Source of the DNA: Calothrix brevissima NIES-22
Lineage (GTDB): Bacteria > Cyanobacteriota > Cyanobacteriia > Cyanobacteriales > Nostocaceae
Assembly: GCF_002367995.1 (NCBI RefSeq)
Contig: NZ_AP018207.1
Coordinates: 5,259,963 to 5,323,962, forward strand
DNA: 64,000 nucleotides
Direction: 5' to 3'
In this document: positions 9,097 through 17,844 of the stretch, one piece after another
How positions within the stretch are numbered: the stretch's first letter is position 1
Layout of the letters: each line of letters opens with the position of its first letter
Made by a program: the position numbers and the translations under genes
The notes under the pieces: model-generated
Databases searched by the model: none
What the model was told of the DNA's origin: nothing
What the model saw: only the letters and a program-made list of their open reading frames with translations

Positions 9097-11511
9097 CTAA
9101 TAAACTAAATAAATTGCCCAAATCGCCATTGCTCTAAGATAAGTGCTGGCGCGGAAGGTACCGGATGCGGTGATGGCTTCGGGTGTGCGGAACTGTAAAC
9201 CGTTGTCGTAAATTTGCTTGACTACGGCTTGTGTTAAGCGCAATGCTTCATCCTTCATCCCCATTTGGATGAGAAAAGCTGCTATTCCAAAGTTAATACC
9301 TGTCCAAACTTCTAAGGGGTGTGTGGCTTTGGGGTTTTCTGGCGAACCGTCGGGAAGAACGCCGTTTGCTGCACCGAATTGACCATTTTGGAATTTAAGG
9401 AAACAAGCATCATATACTGTTTGCAGGGCAGATAAAGCGCGATCGCTTGCTACAATATCTGGTAATCCTAGTAACCTGGCGTAAAATTGTCCGCATAGTT
9501 GATCCGCCATGACGACATCAGAACCACTCTCGCTATCTAGGCGGTAATATTTACCATTCCAGAGTTTGGCTTCGTAGATGGGGCGAGATTGTTGTAGCCA
9601 AGTTTGATAGGTGGATTTTTGCACCGCCAAGACGCCAAGGTCGCCAAGGTTTTTGTGGAGTAAGATATTGCTAATAGCGATCGCAGCTTCTAAGGCTGCT
9701 ATCCACAAACCGCCGCAATATGCGCTGACACCTTGTAACCGCCAATCATCAAAGGTTTGATCCGGCGCACCAGAATTTTCGGGAATCCCATCGCCATCCT
9801 TATCAAAAGTCTTGAGGTAGTCGAGAGTTTGCACAATTGCATCCCAACAATCAGCAAGGAACTGTATATCATCAGCGCCGGTGAGCAGAAAATCTCGGTA
9901 TACTTGCAAAACAAAATCGCTGCCTAAATCTTTCCATAAATTGCAGTCTTGGTAGCAGGTGTAGTTGGTTTGCTCCCAGACATGCTCATTCGGTGCGCCT
10001 AAATCGTGGGGTGTTGCACCTGCAATTTTCCGGGGTGCGGTTGTGGTATCTGCGCCAATTGTATAGTAATAACCAATGATGCGTTGATTGTCGTCGCTTT
10101 GGGGAATGGCTCTTGCAAAAGCGCGGATAACTGACTTTTCCAGTTCTGGGAATAACATCAGCAAAGCGAAAGAACCATACAACCGCACATCTAAACTTTC
10201 ATACCAGCGATAATCCAAGCATTCTAGTACAGCAAATTGACCGATGGGATCGAGTTCTGAGGCTGCACTCCAGAGTGTACCACCACTGGTAAGGTCATAT
10301 AGCTCGTTAAATAAAGCCATTTTCAACCAAGCTGGTAAATCTTCCCGTTCGAGGATGGGTTGCTGCCAAGTTTGAATCTGCGATCGCCAATTTTGGTATT
10401 CTGTTAAGGCAGTAGATGCGATCGCCCAAGCATTTTTACCACTACGATTAAAGAAATCTGTATATCTGCGGTAATAGTTAATTCCGGCTGCAAATTCTGT
10501 TACCGGGAAATCCCAAGCTAAGACAAAGGGAATTTCTAAAGATTCCCCTGGTTGCAGAGTAAAACGAATTGCGATCGCTGCTCCTACCTGTGTATTATCT
10601 GTTGCAGGGGTTTCATCAACATAATTGGACAAAGAACCATCACCAGCAAAGCTTTGCCACAACTCCTCACCCCTACCCGCCGGATTCCAGCGCGTATGAT
10701 AAAACACTTCCACTTGGGGATGCTTCAAGGTAGCGATACACCAGCTACCATCACCCTCTTGCACAGGTTGATTCTCCGTAACCTGGGATAAAAAACAACC
10801 AATGTATTCCTGATTTTCGACTAATTGGTTGTAATTACCTTGACTCTCCCCCAAACGCGGCTGATATTCATATACTGGACTTCCATCATCGCGAATTTTC
10901 ACCTTGGGCGACTTCAACGCATTAGTAAACCAGCCCACCATATTTTGCCAGGTGAGCATAATACTCAAAGTAATCGGTGCATTTGTGGGATTATGGGCGT
11001 TCCAGAGAAATATTGCCACCGGATAACTAGTTTCTTTATAGTTATTTGCCCAAATCGGCGAAAACTGCTCGCAAGTTAACTGTGCTTGTAAGACATTTTC
11101 GTAGACAAACCAACTGCGGGGATACAGCGCGTGATAATTACCCGTGTGGGAAGTGTCGCCTGTTTCTTGGCTAGCTGGATACCATCGCCAAGCACCGAGA
11201 CTACCATCCTCCGGTGCTGCGGTAGATAAAGCGTAAGCTTGGGAAGATGAGCCAGAAGACTCAAACACGCTAAATTGACAGGCGGCGATATTCTTAAAAG
11301 TATGCTCTCCCCCGTCAATATGCCATAAATTAAAGTCTCCGCGAGAAGAACGCCCAATACAACCAGCACCAAAGCCACCTAAAGGCATACCATGCCAAGG
11401 GCCATCATCAATATTGCTAGCATAACGGACAGTGTAGGGTTTGTCCCAACCAAGACCAAGGGGACGATTCCAAGTGTAAGAGGGAATTACGGAAGAGAGC
11501 GGATTTGTCAT
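9097..11511 (-). CDS. GH116 family glycoside hydrolase (beta-glucosidase type)
   Basis: An 804-residue cytosolic enzyme of glycoside hydrolase family 116, the family of human bile-acid glucosylceramidase GBA2 and the Thermoanaerobacterium beta-glucosidase. The N-terminal beta-sandwich domain (about 30-350) begins with the family signature GMPLGGFGAGCIGRSSRGDF. The (alpha/alpha)6 catalytic domain follows. The likely nucleophile is Glu403 in LFNELYDLTSGGTLW; the likely acid/base is one of Asp588/589 in TFDDWRLQGVSAY. Length matches bacterial GH116 enzymes, and no signal peptide is seen. It stands alone. A role in turnover of beta-glucosides or glucosyl sterols/lipids is inference. Confidence 0.92.
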   Translation of the reverse strand: MTNPLSSVIPSYTWNRPLGLGWDKPYTVRYASNIDDGPWHGMPLGGFGAGCIGRSSRGDFNLWHIDGGEHTFKNIAACQFSVFESSGSSSQAYALSTAAPEDGSLGAWRWYPASQETGDTSHTGNYHALYPRSWFVYENVLQAQLTCEQFSPIWANNYKETSYPVAIFLWNAHNPTNAPITLSIMLTWQNMVGWFTNALKSPKVKIRDDGSPVYEYQPRLGESQGNYNQLVENQEYIGCFLSQVTENQPVQEGDGSWCIATLKHPQVEVFYHTRWNPAGRGEELWQSFAGDGSLSNYVDETPATDNTQVGAAIAIRFTLQPGESLEIPFVLAWDFPVTEFAAGINYYRRYTDFFNRSGKNAWAIASTALTEYQNWRSQIQTWQQPILEREDLPAWLKMALFNELYDLTSGGTLWSAASELDPIGQFAVLECLDYRWYESLDVRLYGSFALLMLFPELEKSVIRAFARAIPQSDDNQRIIGYYYTIGADTTTAPRKIAGATPHDLGAPNEHVWEQTNYTCYQDCNLWKDLGSDFVLQVYRDFLLTGADDIQFLADCWDAIVQTLDYLKTFDKDGDGIPENSGAPDQTFDDWRLQGVSAYCGGLWIAALEAAIAISNILLHKNLGDLGVLAVQKSTYQTWLQQSRPIYEAKLWNGKYYRLDSESGSDVVMADQLCGQFYARLLGLPDIVASDRALSALQTVYDACFLKFQNGQFGAANGVLPDGSPENPKATHPLEVWTGINFGIAAFLIQMGMKDEALRLTQAVVKQIYDNGLQFRTPEAITASGTFRASTYLRAMAIWAIYLVY

Positions 11512-11848
11512 CGCCTGATTATACAGCGTGCGGTTACGCTAATGAAGCCTAGCGCGATGTGTGATTTTTCTCAAGTGATTGAGGAAGGCAGAAGGCAGAA
11601 GGCAGCACTTCGACAGGCTCAGTGACCGGGCAGAAGGGATGTATTTTTTGGATGATTGGTTAAAATATTAATGCGATTGCCGACAGTTAAAGGTTTTATT
11701 AGGTTTAATCGTCTTTGGTTTTAAACTATTATCTCTAGCTTGCTGAAAAAAGCTACAAAATATTCTGCCTTTTTCCATCATCTCATTGTAATTTAAGTTG
11801 TATATGTGGGCACTCTAAATTTAAGTAAAATTTAGGAGGATAATTTTC
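11512..11848. other. Intergenic region
   Basis: No gene seen. It contains a short GGCAGAA tandem near 11586-11604 and the leader of the following gene, with a clear AGGAGG ribosome-binding site. Confidence 0.5.
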
Positions 11849-12322
11849 ATGCCCACAGCCCCAATTAGTGCAACACTGGCGCAAAAACAGAGAGATGAAG
11901 TGTTGCAAGCCATCGCCACTATTAAAGAAAAGCTACCATTTTTAATTGATTTAACAAACGAAGAGCGCAAAGCATTACCGAAGATGGGAGATAAAAGCCG
12001 CGCCTTTGTTAGTAAAGCATTAGAGATAGCTACACAGAATCCGGAGTTCTTACCGCGCTCGTTTGACATGGAAGAAATGCGCAAAGACATACAATTATTT
12101 GAGGCGTTATATCCTGTATTGCTGTCACTATCCCAATTACATGAATTAGTCGATGATACATCTCTAGCAGTGGGTAGCGAAGCCTATGCAGCCGCCTTAC
12201 AAGTGTACAACTACGCCAAAGCTAGCGGACAAGGTGGTGGTTTAGAGACAGTAGTTGAGGAAATGGGGCAAAGATTCGCCCGCAAATCTCGCAAAGCCAA
12301 GCCAGAAACAGCAACCGCCTAG
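11849..12322 (+). CDS. Conserved protein of unknown function
   Basis: A 157-residue soluble, mostly helical protein preceded by a strong AGGAGG site ten bases before the ATG. The middle (about 60-110) reads PEFLPRSFDMEEMRKDIQLFEALYPVL, and the C-terminus is basic (FARKSRKAKP). It resembles a family of short helical proteins found in cyanobacteria and Bacteroidetes whose function I do not know. Isolated gene; no membrane segment, no cysteine. Confidence 0.75.
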   Translation: MPTAPISATLAQKQRDEVLQAIATIKEKLPFLIDLTNEERKALPKMGDKSRAFVSKALEIATQNPEFLPRSFDMEEMRKDIQLFEALYPVLLSLSQLHELVDDTSLAVGSEAYAAALQVYNYAKASGQGGGLETVVEEMGQRFARKSRKAKPETATA

Positions 12323-12370
12323 AAAATCACTCGGCGATCGCACTTATTTACTGCAACCTTGAAGAAAATA

Positions 12371-12520
12371 ACTCGGAACTTCGAGTAAATTACTCGGCGT
12401 TTCGAGTTCCGATGACAAATGATGGTGCAAAAAGAGCGATCGCTGAGGCTTTTTACTCGGAACTTCGTGCTTTGAAGTGCAACAGCCGAGTTCTGATGGC
12501 GAATGATGGTGTAAAAAAGG
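12371..12520. repeat. 84-bp imperfect direct repeat (ACTCGGAACTTCG units)
   Basis: Two copies with period 84, starting at 12371 and 12455. Each begins ACTCGGAACTTCG and ends near AATGATGGTG. On the minus strand the copies would encode FLHHH...EVPS repeats, but no proper start or ribosome-binding site supports a gene. Confidence 0.6.
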
Positions 12521-12583
12521 TGAATATTGCCCTTCCAATCATCTCGCGATCAACACAAAACATCAAACCCCCACAAATATATT

Positions 12584-12616
12584 ACGTAGGGGCTAGGCAA
12601 TGCCTCGCCCCCCAAT
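12584..12616. repeat. REP-like palindrome upstream of RAYT
   Basis: GTAGGGGCTAGGCAATGCC, followed by TCGCCCCCC, forms an imperfect inverted repeat of the same GGGGCA/TGCCCC type as the two REPs that flank the transposase. Confidence 0.5.
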
Positions 12617-12710
12617 AGATATGCATCACCGCCAACAATTTACATATAATCATCCCGATATAAATCAGCATATTTGATATATAAAATATCCGGTGACCAA
12701 TAATATTGTG

Positions 12711-12762
12711 ATTCGTTGAGTTGCCAAATTGGTTGGGGGGCATGGCATTGCCATGCCCCTAC
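12711..12762. repeat. REP palindrome, left flank of RAYT
   Basis: The head ATTCGTTGAGTTG is followed by the palindrome GGGGCATGGCA-T-TGCCATGCCCC (12737-12759). The same head and a related palindrome occur on the right side of the transposase at 13515-13571, as expected of a REP pair bounding a RAYT. Confidence 0.8.
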
Positions 12763-12837
12763 AGTGTATATCTTGATGAATGGCAAAAATGTCGATTAAA
12801 ATGGGCAACAATGGCAAATATTTAAATTCAAAAATTA

Positions 12838-13434
12838 ATGCCCTACGATCCGCAAAAACACCATCGCCGTTCTATTCGGTTGAAAGGGTACAATTACACT
12901 CAACCTGGTGCATATTTCATCACTATTTGCACTAAAGGACGGCAATGTTTATTTGGTAATGTGGTTCAGGGTGAAATGCAATTAAATACTTTAGGATATA
13001 TTGCCTTTCACTGTTGGCAAACAATACCCGATCATTTTCCTCACATTGCATTAGATACATTTATAATCATGCCTAATCATATACATGGCATCTTAATTAT
13101 TATCGATAACTCTGTTGGTGGTTTGCATTGCTATCCCTTCAATCAAAACATCGAATACAATATAGGAAAATTCGGTAAACCTTTACGTGGTTCTATTTCT
13201 ACGGTTATTGGTAGCTATAAAAGTGTTGTTAGCAAACGTATTAATATAATTTGGCAGACTCACAGCCAATCAATCTGGCAACGCAATTTTTACGAACTCA
13301 TTGGTAGAGAAGAAAAATCTATAAATAACATTCGAGAATATATTGTCAGTAATCCCCGGCGTTGGGCAGACGATCCAGAAAACCCGCGACATAATTCTGA
13401 TATTCAAGATTACCTTTTTAATATCCCTTTTTAA
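12838..13434 (+). CDS. REP-associated tyrosine transposase (RAYT, Y1 HUH family)
   Basis: A 198-residue single-domain Y1 nuclease related to the IS200/IS605 TnpA. Visible hallmarks: the N-terminal GAYFITICTKGRQCLFG, the HUH motif in MPNHIHGIL, and near the C-terminus the helix with the likely catalytic tyrosine, NIREYIVSNPRRWADD. RAYTs are domesticated single-copy transposases that nick and disperse REP hairpins. Here the gene lies between two matching REP palindromes (12711-12762 and 13515-13571), which supports this class over an ordinary IS200. It appears intact. The start at 12838 (MPYDPQKH) matches the family. Confidence 0.92.
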   Translation: MPYDPQKHHRRSIRLKGYNYTQPGAYFITICTKGRQCLFGNVVQGEMQLNTLGYIAFHCWQTIPDHFPHIALDTFIIMPNHIHGILIIIDNSVGGLHCYPFNQNIEYNIGKFGKPLRGSISTVIGSYKSVVSKRINIIWQTHSQSIWQRNFYELIGREEKSINNIREYIVSNPRRWADDPENPRHNSDIQDYLFNIPF

Positions 13435-13514
13435 TTAAAAATCCTGCGCTATCCCATAAATATCAATTCCCATGATGATGCAAATTTAATCTGCACCTGG
13501 AAAAATCATATTGT

Positions 13515-13571
13515 TATTCGTTGAGTTGTTAAATGGGTTGCAGGAGGGCACGGCAATGCCGATGCCCCTAC
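13515..13571. repeat. REP palindrome, right flank of RAYT
   Basis: ATTCGTTGAGTTG then GGGCACGGCA-ATGCCGATGCCCC: the same head and palindrome type as the left copy. Left and right copies are in the same orientation, about 800 bases apart. Confidence 0.8.
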
Positions 13572-13611
13572 GGTATGATTTTACGAATGACCAATGACAA
13601 ATGACCAATGA

Positions 13612-14829
13612 TCACGCGCTTCTTAAGGCGACAATTGGGTCAAGTTTGGCGGCGCGTCTTGCAGGTACGACGCCAAAGAATAAACCAATTCCCCCAGAAA
13701 TACCCACAGCCATTGTAATTGCTACAAAAGAAATGCCAGCTTCTAAGGGTGTTAAGGCGGCGACTAAGAAAATACCACCAACACCAACCGCAGTTCCGAC
13801 AAAACCACCAATGGCGGAAACAATTACGGCTTCAATGATGAACTGTAACAAAATATCTTGCTCCGTTGCACCGATCGCTTTGCGCAATCCGATTTCCTGG
13901 GTGCGTTCGGTGACGGATACTAGCATAATATTCATAATGCCAATACCGCCCACAAATAAGGAGATACCCGCGATCGCAGCTAGCATGATTGTTAATGCAC
14001 CTGTAATCTGCCCCACTGTTTGCAAAGCATCTTTTTGGGAACGAATTGTAAAATCATCTTCGCCGTTAATTTTGTGTCGTTGGCGGAGTAAATTTGTAAT
14101 CTGAAATTCTGCTGCATCAACACTATCAGCGTTTTTAGCAGAAGCAACAATATAGCTTAACTCTAAACCATAGGGAGAAGTCCGCCCAATTAGGCGATTA
14201 GCTGTAGTAATAATTGGTACTAATACTGCGTCGTCGTAATTCACGCCTAAGTTAGAACCTTTAGCTGTGAGGACGCCAATCACTTGAAAGCTAGTATTTT
14301 TAATTCTTAACTGCTGTCCGACAGGATTACTACTACCAAATAATCGTTCCGCTAAATCTGCACCTAATACAGCAACTTGGTTGCTGCGTTTCATATCAAT
14401 ATCGGTGAAAAATCGTCCTTTGGCGGGTTCAAAATCCCTAACTACCAAAAAGCTGGGAGTTGTGCCAATGATATTTACATCGGTATTGCGATTGCGGTAA
14501 GTCACAACTTGACGGCTATTTAATTCTGCCGTCACATTGGCTACAGTGGGTACTTGAGACGCGATCGCTTCTGCATCTTCCAAAACCAGAGTTTTTGGTA
14601 AATCTCTGGTGATGCGTTCGGTTTCTTGGTTACCGGGAATCACAAATAAAATATTTGGCCCTAAAGACTCAAGCTGCTGGGAAACATACCTTTGTCCGCC
14701 TTCGCCAATCCCAATCATCGCAATCACCGAAGCGTTACCAATGACAATTCCCAGCATGGTAAGCGCACTGCGTAACTTATTCGACAGCAGGGTTTTCCCC
14801 GCCATTTGGATGCTTTCTAAGAAGTTCAT
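13612..14829 (-). CDS. MacB-type ABC transporter permease (module 2)
   Basis: A 405-residue inner-membrane permease with the MacB/FtsX layout: one N-terminal helix (about 20-42, TMLGIVIGNASVIAMI), a periplasmic MacB_PCD domain (about 45-260), then three helices (about 275-395) containing the signature SVTERTQEIGLRKAIGA. It lacks an ATPase domain, so the nucleotide-binding subunit is separate, probably the one at 19362-20033. It lies 59 bases downstream of a MacA-like adaptor (14889-16340) on the same strand. Only TGTCATT/GTCAACA heptamers separate them. Role: tripartite export of a peptide, lipid or toxin; substrate unknown. Confidence 0.9.
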   Translation of the reverse strand: MNFLESIQMAGKTLLSNKLRSALTMLGIVIGNASVIAMIGIGEGGQRYVSQQLESLGPNILFVIPGNQETERITRDLPKTLVLEDAEAIASQVPTVANVTAELNSRQVVTYRNRNTDVNIIGTTPSFLVVRDFEPAKGRFFTDIDMKRSNQVAVLGADLAERLFGSSNPVGQQLRIKNTSFQVIGVLTAKGSNLGVNYDDAVLVPIITTANRLIGRTSPYGLELSYIVASAKNADSVDAAEFQITNLLRQRHKINGEDDFTIRSQKDALQTVGQITGALTIMLAAIAGISLFVGGIGIMNIMLVSVTERTQEIGLRKAIGATEQDILLQFIIEAVIVSAIGGFVGTAVGVGGIFLVAALTPLEAGISFVAITMAVGISGGIGLFFGVVPARRAAKLDPIVALRSA

Positions 14830-14888
14830 TTGTCATTTGTCATTTGTCATTTGTCAATCGTCAACAGTCAACAGTCAACAGTCAACCG
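14830..14888. repeat. Heptamer tandem repeats between adaptor and permease genes
   Basis: Four TTTGTCA units followed by CGTCAACA/GTCAACA units. Short tandemly repeated repetitive sequence of the Nostocales type, sitting inside a probable operon. Confidence 0.7.
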
Positions 14889-16340
14889 TCACTTTTCTAT
14901 CTTGTAATCCTTTGGTGGGTTGACGAAAATGCGATCGCCATTTTTAACGCCTTCTAAAACCTGAATTTGGTCTTTGATTTGAGCGCCGACGGTGACTTGG
15001 CGAAATTGAGGTTTATTGTTTTCGTCGGGGACGAGTACGCCTGTTTGACCTTTTTCGGTGACGATGGCGACGGTAGGTAATACTAAGGCATTGTTGACGC
15101 GATCGCCAATAAAAGTTAAATCTACATTCAAGCCGGAACGCAGTTTATCTAAACCTGTATCTAATGCCACCCGCACTTGGAAGGATGTCACGCCCTGTTC
15201 TACTACTGCTTCTGGTGCAATTAGGCGCACGTTACCTTTAAATATTTGGTCGGGGTAAGCATCAGCAACGATTTCTACCTGTTGTCCTGGTTTAATTCTG
15301 CCAATGTCTGCTTCGGGAACTTGGGCTAAGACTTCTAAACCCCGCGCTACGGCGACGATGGAACTAGATGTAGCTGAGGCGCTACTGGATGCGGAAGTGG
15401 TGGGTGTAACAAATGAACCAACGTTGGCGTACTTCTGGGTAACAATTCCATCAAAAGGTGCGCGAATTACTGTGTCTGCAAGCCTTACCTGGGCTGCTTT
15501 TAACTGGGCTTGGGCTGCTTTGACGGCTGCTTGACGTTGGGCAATTTCCTCAGGACGGCTACCATTTTGTAACAGTACTAAAGCGGCGCGGGCTTCAGTA
15601 ACGGCGGCTTCTTTGGCGTCGATTTCTTCGCTGCGAGTTCCACTTTGTAACAGAGAGAGACGTTTTTGTGCTTCTTGTAAACTAGCTTTGGCGCGGCTAT
15701 TTTCACTGATATATTGATCGAGCTGATCTTGAGAAGTTGCGCCTTGTCTGGTTAATTCCCGATATCTCTCGACTCTGGCTTGGGTTAAGTTAACTTGGGC
15801 TTGGGCTGATTCTACTTGCGCTTGCGCCTGGCCGATTTCTTGGGCGCGATTACCTGCAAGGGCTGAGGCTAACTGCGCCTCTACTTGGGCTAAACGTGCT
15901 TTGGCTTGGGCGATTTCTTGGGGACGACTCCCAGCGCGGGCTTCATCGAGTTGGGCTTGGGCTTGGGCGATATTGGCTTGATATTGGAGAATTTGCGCTT
16001 GAATTTCCCCCACATCCATCCGTGCAATTACTTGTCCTTGTTTAACGCGATCGCCTTGTTCAACATATAATTCACCCAATACCCCCGGATTTTTGGGACT
16101 GATATTGACACTCTGAACTGGTACTACCTTCCCACTAGCAGCAATCCGCAAGGTAACGCTTTGGGTTTCTACGGGAACTGTTAATTCCGAAATATCTTGT
16201 TTGTTATTTCCCTGATTCACTAAATTATAGGTAGTAGTACTACCTACAACCAATGCACCTGCTGTTACTAGTCCTATCAGCCAGCGCATCGGATACTTAA
16301 TTTTTTTGCCAATCACGGGGATTTCTACATACGTATTCAT
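14889..16340 (-). CDS. MacA/HlyD-type membrane fusion protein (module 2)
   Basis: A 483-residue periplasmic adaptor of the RND/MacA class. One N-terminal membrane anchor (about 17-40), a lipoyl half near residue 85, a long Ala/Gln-rich coiled-coil hairpin (about 105-275), the second lipoyl half (VIRAPFDGIVTQKYANVGS, about 283-303) and a beta-barrel/MP domain to the end. The hairpin holds four copies of a G(S/N/T)R-x-EI motif spaced along the heptads. It should bridge the permease at 13612-14829 to a TolC-like channel, probably the one at 17845-19266. Upstream, the divergent small secreted protein (17155) separates it from module 1. Confidence 0.9.
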   Translation of the reverse strand: MNTYVEIPVIGKKIKYPMRWLIGLVTAGALVVGSTTTYNLVNQGNNKQDISELTVPVETQSVTLRIAASGKVVPVQSVNISPKNPGVLGELYVEQGDRVKQGQVIARMDVGEIQAQILQYQANIAQAQAQLDEARAGSRPQEIAQAKARLAQVEAQLASALAGNRAQEIGQAQAQVESAQAQVNLTQARVERYRELTRQGATSQDQLDQYISENSRAKASLQEAQKRLSLLQSGTRSEEIDAKEAAVTEARAALVLLQNGSRPEEIAQRQAAVKAAQAQLKAAQVRLADTVIRAPFDGIVTQKYANVGSFVTPTTSASSSASATSSSIVAVARGLEVLAQVPEADIGRIKPGQQVEIVADAYPDQIFKGNVRLIAPEAVVEQGVTSFQVRVALDTGLDKLRSGLNVDLTFIGDRVNNALVLPTVAIVTEKGQTGVLVPDENNKPQFRQVTVGAQIKDQIQVLEGVKNGDRIFVNPPKDYKIEK

Positions 16341-17154
16341 GATACCAGCCGATAAGGATTGTTTTGCGGAAATAGCTGTTAGTTAATGGGCTATGACGGC
16401 AGTTTTTCAGAGAATCAAGTTTAGAATAAAGGTGATATATGTTATCAACAGACTCAAGATTAATTTGCTCACTTATTGTTTAGCTTGCCTTTATTTTAGC
16501 TGTTAGCTTCTCTGTGTGACTTCACCTGAATGGGTGACTTTTCAGTATAAGAATTAAGGCTCATAACCTTATCCTGGAGATAATCTAATCATCACTCATG
16601 CCAATTCAAAAAAGCAGGCTACAAATACACAAGCTCAAATCCTTGCGATCATTACCTCTCTTAATTTTGAATTTTGAATTGATATTGCGTCACCGTACAA
16701 ATACGGATTAATCAAGATTCAGCTATTACAATTTACTCAATAAATTTCGGCAGATCAAAATAATTATACTTTGTACCTTGTATCTACTTTGGTAACCCTA
16801 ATTATTTCTATGTTATCCATAAATAAATTCACAGGCTTATATCGTTTTTAGAATTAGTGCTATTCAGATGTAAAACTAAGTGGTTATGTAATCAGAGTAG
16901 ATTAAGCATATTTGATTTTTGCCAAAAATCAGTAAAATTATCTTTCCGATTCCCTATCTATACAAATAATTTTGTCACATCAAATCAGATTGTGATAGTT
17001 GCACTAGTTGCATTGCACAGTGGGGTAAATCGCAATCATCACTGCTTGGTCAAAATTGCTGCTGCATAAAAACTTGCAACCGGATCTATTAAGTAAATGA
17101 AGCGGTACTTTTGCGTTCTTTAAGCTGAAATACTTACTAATGGAGTCCACCAAG
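16341..17154. other. Divergent intergenic region
   Basis: About 800 bases between the minus-strand adaptor gene and the plus-strand secreted protein. No gene or RNA recognised. It must hold both promoters. A small minus frame at 17004-17240 overlaps the next gene and is not supported. Confidence 0.5.
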
Positions 17155-17634
17155 ATGAAATTCTCTGCTAAATCTATTACTTTAAGCACTTTGATTACGA
17201 CATCTGTTATTAGCAGCATGACATTTTTGCTGAATACCAATCAAGCCTCAGCAAGACCTCAAGTTTATCTAGGAACACAAATTCATAGCAATACCATGAC
17301 TTTAGTCAATGGAAATATAACTCTTGTGGGTAATTTATCACATCCTATTTTGCAAACTCCTTGTAGTAGCATCAAGGTTGTTTTAAGAGGTACTACCAAT
17401 AATCAAAACTATAATTTGGCCTCTACTCAAGCCAGTGGTAGCACAATCGTCAATGGCTGTACTTATAGTTTGCAAGTTGCGAACTATCAAGTTGGTGTGG
17501 ACAGCCCAAATTTCAGTATTGAAGCTGTTACTAGTGTTTCTTCCGGTGAATATGTATATGGTACAGAGACATTTCTTCAACCACTTAAAAACCAAATTAA
17601 TATTCAAGTGGGAGTTCAATCAATTTTAAAGTAA
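17155..17634 (+). CDS. Small secreted protein of unknown function
   Basis: The ATG at 17155 (MKFSAKSITL) is preferred over the one at 17140, because the 17140 ATG lies in the ribosome-binding site (GGAG, nine bases upstream). A clear signal peptide covers about residues 1-33 and ends near QASA. The mature domain of about 125 residues is Ser/Thr/Asn-rich and beta-like, with two cysteines (in TPCSSI and NGCTYS) that could form a disulphide. I recognise no family. It is divergent from one efflux module and convergent with the TolC-like gene of the other, which makes it a candidate cargo or accessory, but that is only inferred from position. Confidence 0.75.
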   Translation: MKFSAKSITLSTLITTSVISSMTFLLNTNQASARPQVYLGTQIHSNTMTLVNGNITLVGNLSHPILQTPCSSIKVVLRGTTNNQNYNLASTQASGSTIVNGCTYSLQVANYQVGVDSPNFSIEAVTSVSSGEYVYGTETFLQPLKNQINIQVGVQSILK

Positions 17635-17844
17635 AAACGGCTTAGTTAAAATTAAGGTTAAAGGAAGATAATTTTCTGACTGAAACATCACCTTACCTCG
17701 ATTTTCTGAGCGGATATGAATTTATATCTCACATAAATCCCCAACTTTCAATTTTTGTAGGGGTGGGTTTTGTAAAATATCTAGGTAATAAAATATTTTG
17801 GTTCAACCCGCCCCCTAAAGAGTTTGAACTTGTGTATAGCGGCG
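17635..17844. repeat. Interspersed palindrome between convergent genes
   Basis: GTAGGGGTGGGTTT (17757-17770) pairs with AACCCGCCCCCT about 40 bases on. It lies between the ends of two convergent genes and could act as a bidirectional terminator or be a dispersed repeat. Confidence 0.45.

Noticed and set aside
13601-14104. Plus-strand 167-residue frame
   Set aside because: Antisense shadow of the MacB-type permease.
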